Positions 17,049 through 24,626 of a stretch of DNA of 64,000 nt are shown piece after piece (within the stretch, counting starts at the first letter, position 1; every line of letters starts with the position of its first letter). Source of the stretch: JAPYTK01 sp964401935 (GTDB lineage Bacteria; Myxococcota_A; Polyangia; Polyangiales; Polyangiaceae); contig CAYOAL010000035.1 of the NCBI GenBank assembly GCA_964401935.1, forward strand, positions 1-64,000. Reading direction: 5' to 3'. The notes under the pieces are model-generated. The model searched no databases. It was given only the letters and a program-made list of their open reading frames with translations, and had not been told where the DNA came from. The position numbers were made by a program, and so were the translations under genes.

Positions 17049-17990
17049 TCAGAAGCCGACGAGCGCGCCGACGCCGTTCATGCCGAGCGCTGCCCCGACG
17101 CCCACGGTCGCCCCGGCGTAGACGCTCACGGCGCCGTCGTGGATCCCGGGCACCCCGAGGCTCGGTGAGAACGGCAGATCGGTGTGCATGATGGTGCCGT
17201 CGAGGCACAAAAACGCCACGAACCCACCGCAGAGCCGTCCCCGGCCGAGGTGGATGGGCGCGTCGTCCTCGAGGCGCGCGAACTCCACGTCGAGCCAGGC
17301 GCCAGGGAACGGGCTCCTGTTGGTCGAGGTGGCCACCGTCACGTAGCCGCCCCAGCGTCCCACCACACCGAACGCGCGGTTGTCGCTCGGCCGCGCGCCC
17401 ACCCGGCCGGTGAGCGTGGCCCCGCCGCGCAGGCCGAGCTCCACGCCGACGCGATCGGCGTGCAGCTGCCAGCCCCCTTCGCCGAGGGGGAGATCGAAGT
17501 GGGAGAGGAAGTAGCGATCGTTGCCCTCGTAGTTACCGCCGAGGCCGACACGGAAGAACATGCCGTGCGTCTGCGCGAAGTGGCCGATCACCCCGAAGGT
17601 GAACATCCCGGCGATGCGGGGCTCCACCCCCATCTCGCCCCCTCCCACGTGCACGTCGAGACCGAGGCGGGCGGTGAGAAACTTCAAGCTGCCGACGGCG
17701 ACCCCCGCCCCGGAGGCCATGAACCCGTAGGAGTCGTCCTGGCCGTCGATGTCGGTGTCGAAGCGCGCGGCGCGAAAGCCGGCCACCGCCCCGCCGAACG
17801 CGCCGGCGGGAGTCTCTGCGCGGCGGGGGGGCGGCGCTCCGTAGCCGGGAGGATACTGCGGCGGCGCCGGCCCGATGGGCGGGGGCTGCCCTCCTCCAGG
17901 CGGGAACGGCAGCGGAAACTGCGCGGCGGCGCTCGCGGACACGAGCGAGAGCGCGACGGCCCCCCCGGCAGCAACGAGCCTTCGCATCAC
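17049..17990 (-). CDS. Exported glycine-rich protein, possible outer-membrane barrel
   Basis: Function unknown. The 313-residue protein has a signal peptide (MMRRLVAAGGAVALSLVSASAAAQ), a Pro/Gly-rich segment at about residues 25-57 and then a body of alternating polar and hydrophobic stretches (GLDVHVGGGEMGVEPRIAG, VGVELGLRGGATLTGRVGA). It ends VGVGAALGMNGVGALVGF with a terminal Phe, as outer-membrane beta-barrels often do. Its start overlaps the stop of the copper-monooxygenase-like lipoprotein gene by ATGA, so the two are probably made together at the envelope. Barrel topology is inferred only. Confidence 0.75.
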   Translation of the reverse strand: MMRRLVAAGGAVALSLVSASAAAQFPLPFPPGGGQPPPIGPAPPQYPPGYGAPPPRRAETPAGAFGGAVAGFRAARFDTDIDGQDDSYGFMASGAGVAVGSLKFLTARLGLDVHVGGGEMGVEPRIAGMFTFGVIGHFAQTHGMFFRVGLGGNYEGNDRYFLSHFDLPLGEGGWQLHADRVGVELGLRGGATLTGRVGARPSDNRAFGVVGRWGGYVTVATSTNRSPFPGAWLDVEFARLEDDAPIHLGRGRLCGGFVAFLCLDGTIMHTDLPFSPSLGVPGIHDGAVSVYAGATVGVGAALGMNGVGALVGF

Positions 17991-19171
17991 CCGTAAGGTC
18001 TACGGCGCATGGCACCAGGCGTCCAACCCGAAGCGGCGCGCACGCCCGCCGCCGCTCCAGACCTGACCGGAGAGCCCCGTCGGGTCGGGTCTTCAGCGCG
18101 GGGGGCCCCCGGCTTCTCGAAGTCCCAGGGGAAGCCGAGCACGGAGCACGGGCCGCCGTGTTGGATCTCACCATCGGCGCCGGTGCCGAGCACGGCCCCC
18201 TGTCCGCTCACCATGTCGGCGTCGAAGGCGAGCTTGGACGCCGCCTGCAAGGCGATCACGCACATCTCTTGATCGCCGATGCCCCACCCCACCACCTCGT
18301 TGCGCGGGTTTTCGAAGGCGCAGGTGAAGCGGAGGCCGCTGGCGCCGACGGCGCCGAGATCGAGCGGCGGCTCGAAGGCCACCCCGAAGTTCTCGCCGTA
18401 GCCCTCGTGTCGCATCAACACCTCGCCGTCGCGCTCCCCGCCCACGATGGCAAGCTCGAGGTAGGCGCCGAGCTCGTGGTAGTGGCCGGTGACGTAGTGG
18501 AGCACGTAGTCGAGTGGATCTTCGAAGATGTCTTCATAGGTCTGCCCGAGCGCGCACTCGGTGGTGAAGGACGACGTGGCCATCGGATCGATGGCCAGAT
18601 CGCGATACTCGATGCGTGCGGGGGCCATCTTCGCCTTCACCGCAGACGGCGGGATGGTGGCGAGGGACAAGCGCATGCGGGTGGTGACGTCGGTGCCGGC
18701 GGTGTTGAGGAGGTGGCTCGAGCCGATGACGCGACTGTACGGAGGGATCCGGATCGCGCTCCCGCTGGGGAGCGCCTGGGCCTCGGCCGCCGACTGCGTG
18801 CTCAGCGCGAAGAGGTAGCCACCGAGGAGGGCAGCGTCGAGCTCGCTGAAGCCTTGCTCGCTGCACGACCACGTGCCGTCGGGGAGGTCGAACTGGTCGT
18901 CGGGCACGAAGAACCAGTTGGCGTGGTGGTAGCCGCCGTCGTTCGACTGGCTCACGCCGTTCACCCACAGCTCCTCGGCGTTGTGGAGGGTCCAGCTCTG
19001 ACAGGTGTCCTCGTCCTCCACGCCGGCCGGCACCGTCACGGTGCTCACGGTGTGCTCGATCACACAGGCGTCCACCGCCGGATCGCAGGGGTCGAGCTCG
19101 CCCCCTCCCTCCTCACCGCCACACCCCACGAGCGCAGCCAAACCCACGACCCACACGCCACGGCACCACAT
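17987..19171 (-). CDS. Lipoprotein resembling copper type II (PHM-like) monooxygenase
   Basis: The 394-residue protein has a lipoprotein signal peptide with lipobox LVGC (Cys17). The rest shows the layout of peptidylglycine/dopamine monooxygenases: a His pair H82-H83 (YHHANWFF), a single His (H153 in SSHLLNTAG), an HxH pair H230-Y-H232 (TGHYHELG) and Met303 in GDQEMC, with the matching FTCAFENPRNEVVGWG stretch before it. In PHM these positions bind the two copper ions. I therefore infer a periplasm-facing or surface copper monooxygenase; the substrate is unknown. The C-terminal 70 residues are low complexity and lack similarity. The ATG at 19169-19171 was chosen because it starts the signal peptide. 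It overlaps the next gene by ATGA. Confidence 0.65.
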   Translation of the reverse strand: MWCRGVWVVGLAALVGCGGEEGGGELDPCDPAVDACVIEHTVSTVTVPAGVEDEDTCQSWTLHNAEELWVNGVSQSNDGGYHHANWFFVPDDQFDLPDGTWSCSEQGFSELDAALLGGYLFALSTQSAAEAQALPSGSAIRIPPYSRVIGSSHLLNTAGTDVTTRMRLSLATIPPSAVKAKMAPARIEYRDLAIDPMATSSFTTECALGQTYEDIFEDPLDYVLHYVTGHYHELGAYLELAIVGGERDGEVLMRHEGYGENFGVAFEPPLDLGAVGASGLRFTCAFENPRNEVVGWGIGDQEMCVIALQAASKLAFDADMVSGQGAVLGTGADGEIQHGGPCSVLGFPWDFEKPGAPRAEDPTRRGSPVRSGAAAGVRAASGWTPGAMRRRPYG

Positions 19172-19250
19172 CCTTCGAGGTGTATCACGACCCGCCTCGC
19201 GCCCGAGAGCTCCGGTGCCCGGTCGCGAGCGAGACGCCGTCTGCGCCACG

Positions 19251-19739
19251 TCAGTTGGCTTGAGCCTGAAAGCTCAGCTGGATCTTGCGCTTGAGCGACG
19301 CCATTTCCTTCTGCTCGTTCCAACCAACGACAGGCGCTTGGAGCTCGAGCTCGAAGCTCGATCCGTCGGGCGTGATGGCCGCGGTGCCCTCGCCGAAGCG
19401 ATCGTCGCCGACGGCAATCTTGGCCTTCAGCCCTGCGTCCGACGCCTCGGAGATCTCGAAGGTTCCCATGACGCCCTCCTGACCCAGCCAGAAGAGGTGC
19501 ATCTTTTTGTCCTCGTAGAACCGGATGACCACGCTGTTGGGCGTCGTCGACGCCTTGCTACCTTCCCGGTTGAAGCGGGTCAGCTCCTCGTCATCCACGA
19601 CCGTGACCTGCGTCATGTCGGCGTAGTACGGCTTGTTCATCAAGACCTTCTCGGGTCCGCTGCACCCCATCAAGGTCGGGCTCGAGAGGAACGCCACGGC
19701 GGCCACGAGCGTGGGGAGGCGGAACAAAGGCGAGCGCAT
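19251..19739 (-). CDS. Small lipoprotein of unknown function
   Basis: The 162-residue protein begins with a signal peptide and a lipobox ending MGC, followed by SGPEKVLMNKPYY. The mature part alternates charged and beta-prone stretches and reads like a single beta-sandwich or lipocalin-like domain (VVIRFYEDKKMHLFWLG, SSFELELQAPVVGWNE). I do not recognise the family. The ATG at 19737-19739 has AAGGAG 8 bases upstream, which decides the start over the GTG three codons earlier. It lies 24 bp after another small exported protein gene and may share its transcript. Confidence 0.75.
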   Translation of the reverse strand: MRSPLFRLPTLVAAVAFLSSPTLMGCSGPEKVLMNKPYYADMTQVTVVDDEELTRFNREGSKASTTPNSVVIRFYEDKKMHLFWLGQEGVMGTFEISEASDAGLKAKIAVGDDRFGEGTAAITPDGSSFELELQAPVVGWNEQKEMASLKRKIQLSFQAQAN

Positions 19740-19763
19740 GGTGCACACTCCTTGGCCGGATGG

Positions 19764-20159
19764 TCAGGTGCCTTGCTTGCGGACGACGTCGCAGCCGCCG
19801 CCCGGCTTCAGCGTCACCTTCGTGTCGGAGGAGATCCCCTCGCACGCGTGCTGCTTGCCGTTCTTGCGCGTGACGCGAACGTTCCACCGCCGGGGTTTGC
19901 CGCTCTCGTCCGTGCAGCTCTGCCCCGTCTGGATGAGCTTGCGCACCGACTTGCCAGGCTCGATCAAGTCTTCTTGCTCCCAGACGGTGTGCCAGCTCTT
20001 GAGACTGCCGAGCTCGCCCTGCGTGGTGCGAATGTTCCTCTCTAGCCCGTTGAGCACGTAGAGGGTCGCAGTGCAGCCGTCCTCGGCCCCCGCGTCTTCC
20101 GTCGCCAACACTGCCACGCCCACCAGCGCGTACGCGGCCACCACCGTGAGAACCTTCAT
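19764..20159 (-). CDS. Small exported protein of unknown function
   Basis: This 131-residue protein has a signal peptide (MKVLTVVAAYALVGVAVLATEDAGA) and a mature part with four cysteines that could form two disulphides (DGCTAT, QSCTDE, HACEG, GGCDVV). A Trp- and Lys-rich middle part (SLKSWHTVWEQEDLIEPGKS) suggests a small secreted beta domain. No family recognised. The ATG at 20157-20159 opens the signal peptide; a longer form starting 6 codons earlier is less likely. It is probably cotranscribed with the lipoprotein gene that follows. Confidence 0.7.
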   Translation of the reverse strand: MKVLTVVAAYALVGVAVLATEDAGAEDGCTATLYVLNGLERNIRTTQGELGSLKSWHTVWEQEDLIEPGKSVRKLIQTGQSCTDESGKPRRWNVRVTRKNGKQHACEGISSDTKVTLKPGGGCDVVRKQGT

Positions 20160-20506
20160 GCGCGCGCAGCGAAGCACGCCTCGTGCCGATGACCATGGCC
20201 GCCAAGCTCTTGATCGAGCGCGGCGCGGCGGATCGTCGCGATCCCCCCCGCTCGCTCGCGGATCGATTCGTTCCTCTTCGCAAGCGCCACGCGAGCGACG
20301 TCTCGTCGTCTTCGGTGCCTCGATGGCTGCCTTCTTTCGACGCGAGCCAAGCGACGGTGACTCGACCTGCTGGCACGAACCTTGTAGCGAGCGGGGGGGG
20401 CTCGTCTCGCCGTGAACGCACAGCCACCATGGTGGCGATCAGGTGATGATGGCCATCGGACCCAAAGGGCCATCAGACCACCATGCCCTCAGAATCGAGT
20501 AGGCTG
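20160..20506. other. Divergent intergenic region, no gene recognised
   Basis: This 347-bp stretch separates two divergently transcribed genes for exported proteins. Short open frames occur on both strands, but none has a plausible product or ribosome binding site. It presumably contains both promoters; I cannot point to convincing -35/-10 pairs. Confidence 0.4.
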
Positions 20507-21796
20507 ATGACGACGATGCGTTCGTGGACGACCCTCCCCTTCGCGTTCGTGTTCGCGTGTGCGGCCGTCGCGGCGTGCGTGCTCGATCTGAACGGGCTGA
20601 CCGCCGGCAGCGGCGGCTCGGTCGGGAGCGCAGGCGACGCGGGCGTCGGCGGAGATGGCGGGAAGGGTGGCGTCGGCGGCAGCGCTGGAGGGGAGAGCAC
20701 CGCAGGAGGAGGCGGCGACGGCGGGGGCGGAAGCGGAAGCGGTGGCGAGGGCGGCGGCGGGGGGATGCCCGGCGCCACGATCACCGTCACGACGGTCGAC
20801 GCGTTCTGTGCCGACGGACGGGCCCTCCACGGGCGCAACTGGCGCGAGGCGAACGACGTGGTGTTGCAGATCTCCTGCTCGTCCACCCCCGACTGCGCCG
20901 CCGGCTTCTCGCTCGCCGCGCTCGGGACCGAGCCGGACTGCGCGGGGATCGAGCTCGCCCAACAGAGCGGCTGCCCCACCGGCGTCACCGCGGCCCTCAA
21001 GGAGGTGTGGTTCTTCGGCGCTCGCCACGACCCCGCGGGGATCGAGGCCTTCGAAGCGCTCCCCACCGAGCCGCCGCTCACCATGAGCTTCCCGGGCCAA
21101 CGGGTCGTCGCGTTGACCGGCGGGGAGGGCGGCGGTCTTACCTACGTGTTGGGGCCGGAAGGTGGCGGTGGGCCCACCGAGCTCTGGCGCGCGGGCGAGG
21201 GCACGCCGTTCGCCGCGTGGTCCCTCTACGAGGTGCTCGATCTCGACGGCTACTTCGTCGTGGGCTTCGAGCGCGCCAACCCGGTGCTGGTGATGGCTGC
21301 GCTGCCGCCGAGCCTCGAGCCCGAGCACAGCTGGGCGCTCGTGGGCTGCGAGACGCCGCTCCGCGTGGAGCACCATCGCCGCTGGGAGGCGCTCCCCGCC
21401 AAGTGGGTGTTCCAGGATCGAGTCGTCGCGGCGTGCACCAGCGCGTCGGGGGCGATCGTCTATGCCACCGAGCCCCTCGCCCTCGCGACATCCTTGCGCA
21501 CCTTGGCGTTGCCGTCCGACGTGCACCCGACCGCCATGGCGCTCGACCGCACCGGCGACCACCTCTTCGTGTGGGATGACGCCGGGACCCTTCTGTCGCT
21601 GAACGTGATCAGCATGACCGTCACGGGCCGATGGACCCTCGGCCCGAGCTACGCCGGCGCTGCTTTGGTGCGGCTCGCGGAGAGCGACGAGCTGGTGCTC
21701 GGCGGCCCCGCCGTGGGACAGCTCACGCTGATTCAGCCCCAGAGCGCGCCGTCTCGCTGCCCGGGGGCCACGCAGGTGGTCCTCGCGAGCGAATGA
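20507..21796 (+). CDS. Lipoprotein with Gly-rich linker and possible beta-propeller
   Basis: The 429-residue protein has a signal peptide with lipobox VAAC, then a linker of about 65 residues made almost only of Gly, Ser, Ala and Asp, as in many myxobacterial surface lipoproteins. The globular part starts near TITVTTVDAFCADG. Its second half has repeats of the kind seen in WD/NHL-type propellers (TAMALDRTGDHLFVWDDAGTLLSL, RLAESDELVLGG; each read as separate blades). Six cysteines may form disulphides. Function unknown; a cell-surface binding role is a guess. ATG 20507 or 20516 could start it. Confidence 0.75.
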   Translation: MTTMRSWTTLPFAFVFACAAVAACVLDLNGLTAGSGGSVGSAGDAGVGGDGGKGGVGGSAGGESTAGGGGDGGGGSGSGGEGGGGGMPGATITVTTVDAFCADGRALHGRNWREANDVVLQISCSSTPDCAAGFSLAALGTEPDCAGIELAQQSGCPTGVTAALKEVWFFGARHDPAGIEAFEALPTEPPLTMSFPGQRVVALTGGEGGGLTYVLGPEGGGGPTELWRAGEGTPFAAWSLYEVLDLDGYFVVGFERANPVLVMAALPPSLEPEHSWALVGCETPLRVEHHRRWEALPAKWVFQDRVVAACTSASGAIVYATEPLALATSLRTLALPSDVHPTAMALDRTGDHLFVWDDAGTLLSLNVISMTVTGRWTLGPSYAGAALVRLAESDELVLGGPAVGQLTLIQPQSAPSRCPGATQVVLASE

Positions 21797-21850
21797 GCCC
21801 GGCACTCGATCGCCGCGGACGCTCTTGGCGTCTGCGCGCTGGCGAAGGCG

Positions 21851-21910
21851 TCGGACCTCGCGCGATCGATGAGCGAAGCGTCGGACCTCGCGCGATCGAT
21901 GAGCGAAGCG
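21851..21910. repeat. Tandem duplication of a 30-bp unit
   Basis: Two identical 30-bp copies (21851-21880 and 21881-21910), beginning tcggacctcgcgcgatcgat, sit in the gap between two plus-strand genes. The unit contains the palindrome gcgatcgat-like core cgatcg. No coding role is apparent. Confidence 0.85.
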
Positions 21911-22043
21911 CACGAACACGCGCGAGCGAGGGCAGCTCGCCGACACGCGTGAGCGTGCCGCCCGCGCGGATCCCTTCGATCCCTCCGCGCGCGTGATGTT
22001 CGCTGCATGGCCCGTGGCACGAGCGGTGCACAGGCGCCGGACC

Positions 22044-22385
22044 ATGCACGGCCCCACGCCCCCCCTACCGGCACCGACCAAGCCATCTGCCGCGAGCGTC
22101 ATCATGATGATCGTCGGCGGCCTCTGCCTCTTCGTCGCCCTAGTCTCCCTCCTCGCCGGCCGCGCCCTGTGGCAGGAGGGCATCGAGCTCCGTGAGAGGG
22201 TCGACAAGTCGAACGCCCCAACCGGTCGCGGCCAGTACCTCACCGAGCGCGAGCGCAGAGAGATCATGGACGACGCCGTCGACGCGGAGGGGGACGCGAA
22301 GGTGCGCTTCCTCGGCGGCGGCGTCGCCACGGCCTTCGGCGTCACGCTGCTCGGCGTCGGCCTCAAGCGCCGCAAGTCCCCCTGA
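22044..22385 (+). CDS. Small two-helix membrane protein
   Basis: A 113-residue protein with a Pro-rich N-terminus, one hydrophobic helix (SVIMMIVGGLCLFVALVSLLA), a charged middle of about 45 residues (RERVDKSNAP, YLTERERREIMDD) and a second helix near the end (GVATAFGVTLLGVGL) followed by KRRKSP. It is probably an inner-membrane protein with the charged loop on one side. Unknown family. The start is uncertain: no clear ribosome binding site, and GTG/ATG codons at 21993-21998 are also in frame. Confidence 0.6.
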   Translation: MHGPTPPLPAPTKPSAASVIMMIVGGLCLFVALVSLLAGRALWQEGIELRERVDKSNAPTGRGQYLTERERREIMDDAVDAEGDAKVRFLGGGVATAFGVTLLGVGLKRRKSP

Positions 22386-22527
22386 CCCGCCGCGTTCGTT
22401 GGACCTCGATCCCCATGGCGACCCCCGCGAGCGGATCCGGAGGATCCGAAGGTGCGGTCTCGCTCACGTCGTTACGCGCCGTTGGGGATCGCGACCGCGT
22501 GGCACGGTGTCTGCAGCTGCGCGACCC

Positions 22528-23742
22528 ATGCGGTACTGGCTCCCGGGCCTCCTCCTCGCGATCTTCGTAGCCCCCGCCGGGTGCAACACCTCGAGCGGCG
22601 CCGATCGCGACGACTCCAAGGAGACCTCCGAAAAGAAGACGAAGAAGAAGAAAAAGCAGAAGAAGGGCGACGAGGCGGCCGGCGAGAAGACCTCGCTCAC
22701 CGAGCAAGAGATCAGCGCCGCGTGCAAACGAGAGATCGACAAGAAGCTCGACGACACGTCGAGCGAGGCGGACTGCAGGGCGGACTATGCGAAGGCGTGG
22801 AGCGAACCCAACCGTTGGGACGACCTCGACGACGTCAAGGTGGCCGTCGGTCGACACGCGTGCGCCATGGACGCGTCTTCTTCGGCCTCGTTCGGCTCAT
22901 GCATGGGGAAGGTGTACGCCGGAGCCAAGCTCGTCGATGGGCAAGAGCTTGCGCTCCGCACACCCGTGTACCCCAAGCGCCTCGGCTCGTGCCGGGCGTG
23001 GGTCGAGCGGCCCGGGTTCAAGACGCAGCTGCTCCTTGGCTACCAGAGCACCTGCACAGTGGATGGCAAGGACCACCTTAGGCTCGAGGCTTCGGGCGTC
23101 ACCGCGCTGTGGCTCGGCGACCGGCCCATCTCGTTCGGTGGCGACAACTCCTCGCTGAGCGTCCCGCTCGACGACCTGCGGGCCGGCGTCGTCTTCACCG
23201 ACGTCGACCGCAACCACGACAGCCCGTTCGCGGTGCCCTTGAAGGTGACGAACGGCGACGGGGAGTGGTCGGGCTTCCTGTTCCTCGGCCAGGAGCTCTT
23301 GGCGTCGCAGTTGTTGAGCTCCCCCCAAAAAGGCCTGCTCCTCCCGGGGGAGGACCCCGGAGGCCCCGTTCTATCGACCCACCTCATCCTCGGCTCGTCC
23401 AGCTACCGCTCACAGTATCAGGTCGTCGGAACCGGCAAGACCCTGCGCGACGTGGGCAAGATCGCGCTCATCGAAGACACGCGGCGCGTGCTCGACACGT
23501 GCCACTACCGCGACGGCTCGGGCAAGACGCACTCGGTCACGCTCACCGCGGTCGACGCGAAGGTCACCATCATCGAACGCAAGTCGGGGCGCCGCCTGGC
23601 GAGCACGCTCGTCAAGGCGCCGGGCAGCCTCTCCTGCAGGGGTTCTGTGAGCAAAGACGATATGCACAAGAACACCACCCTGCACCTGCCGAACAAGGGC
23701 GTCGAGATCGCGACATGGGCCAAAGCAGAGCTGGCGAAGTAG
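22528..23742 (+). CDS. Lipoprotein with lysine-rich tract, unknown function
   Basis: The 404-residue protein has a lipoprotein signal peptide (lipobox PAGC, then NTSSGADRDD). A strongly basic run follows at about residues 37-50 (KKTKKKKKQKKGDE). The body holds a helical cysteine-containing part (residues about 60-135) and a beta-rich half (SFGGDNSSLSVPLDDLRAG, KVTIIERKSGRRLASTLV). I do not recognise the family. The poly-lysine tract just after the lipid anchor could contact lipopolysaccharide or the cell wall; that is a guess. It ends 14 bp before a convergent gene. Confidence 0.72.
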   Translation: MRYWLPGLLLAIFVAPAGCNTSSGADRDDSKETSEKKTKKKKKQKKGDEAAGEKTSLTEQEISAACKREIDKKLDDTSSEADCRADYAKAWSEPNRWDDLDDVKVAVGRHACAMDASSSASFGSCMGKVYAGAKLVDGQELALRTPVYPKRLGSCRAWVERPGFKTQLLLGYQSTCTVDGKDHLRLEASGVTALWLGDRPISFGGDNSSLSVPLDDLRAGVVFTDVDRNHDSPFAVPLKVTNGDGEWSGFLFLGQELLASQLLSSPQKGLLLPGEDPGGPVLSTHLILGSSSYRSQYQVVGTGKTLRDVGKIALIEDTRRVLDTCHYRDGSGKTHSVTLTAVDAKVTIIERKSGRRLASTLVKAPGSLSCRGSVSKDDMHKNTTLHLPNKGVEIATWAKAELAK

Positions 23743-23756
23743 CGCTCGTCGGCCCG

Positions 23757-24626
23757 TCAGAACGGCAACGTCAAGCCGAGCGCGGCGTGGGTCGGCGTCA
23801 CGACGACGTCGATGGGCGCGCGAGCGGTGACGTCGTGATCGAGGTTGGCGAGCACGGTGACCACGACGCCGGCGGCGAGGGCGGCGAGGCCGACGCCGCC
23901 GGCGACGTTGCCGATGATCAGATCGCGCTCGATGGGCGCGACGTCGCTCGGCTCGCACCGGGGCGCGCACGACTCGCTGAGCTCATCGAAGCGACGCACC
24001 GCCTCGCTCGCAAACACGGCGAAGAGCACGCCTCCGGTGAGCGCCACGCCCCCGAGGATCCAGCCGGCGACGGGGACGTGGAACCCCGCCGCCTCGAGCG
24101 CGGCAGACGGCTCGCTCGGTGGCGACGGCGCAGGAGCAGGCAGCGCTTCGCGCGCCGCCTCGGGGCGCTCGAACCGCCTCTCGATGACACGCAGCTTCTC
24201 GCCAGCGCGCACGATGACACGTGTCTCGTGGCGCTGCCCACGCCAGCGCCACACGATCACGTGAGGCCCGGGGTCGAGCTCGTAAGGTCGACCGTCGTGG
24301 GGGACGGCGACGCCATCGACGGCGGTGACCGCATCGACGAGGTCCTCCCCAGCCTCGTTTTGAGCGCGGGTGATGATCGACGGCATCAAGGCGTCGACGT
24401 CCTCGTGCCACCCAGCACAGTCCTTGCGAATGACGGCCGGGCACGTCTCCGCCGCGCAGCGCGAGAATCCACGGCGGGCTTCGATCAGCCGTCCGCCGTC
24501 ACGAAGGGCCTGCGACTGCTCGGCCGCGTCGATGCAGACGTCGACCTCTTCGTCGGCGCTAGCAGCGCTCGCCGTGGTGAGCGCACCGAGCAGGATGCCA
24601 ACGAAAGGCCTCACGAGGCGCCTCAT
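23757..24626 (-). CDS. Exported protein with PEGA-like domain and two membrane helices
   Basis: The 289-residue protein has a signal peptide, a helical cysteine-containing region (residues about 26-75), a PEGA-like beta module (DGVAVPHDGRPYELDPGPHV) and two C-terminal hydrophobic helices (AGWILGGVALTGGVLFAVFA and GNVAGGVGLAALAAGVVVTV). This layout is frequent next to Ser/Thr kinases in myxobacteria. Its ATG overlaps the kinase stop as ATGA, so it belongs to the same operon. Its function is unknown. Confidence 0.75.
   Translation of the reverse strand: MRRLVRPFVGILLGALTTASAASADEEVDVCIDAAEQSQALRDGGRLIEARRGFSRCAAETCPAVIRKDCAGWHEDVDALMPSIITRAQNEAGEDLVDAVTAVDGVAVPHDGRPYELDPGPHVIVWRWRGQRHETRVIVRAGEKLRVIERRFERPEAAREALPAPAPSPPSEPSAALEAAGFHVPVAGWILGGVALTGGVLFAVFASEAVRRFDELSESCAPRCEPSDVAPIERDLIIGNVAGGVGLAALAAGVVVTVLANLDHDVTARAPIDVVVTPTHAALGLTLPF

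Noticed and set aside
16687..17121. Possible small gene on the plus strand after the AT-rich stretch
   Set aside because: No ribosome binding site, no recognisable domain, and the translation turns into Arg/Pro-rich shadow sequence over the next minus-strand gene.
20183..20446. Small plus-strand gene in the divergent intergenic region
   Set aside because: Ser/Arg-rich translation without domain, signal peptide or ribosome binding site.
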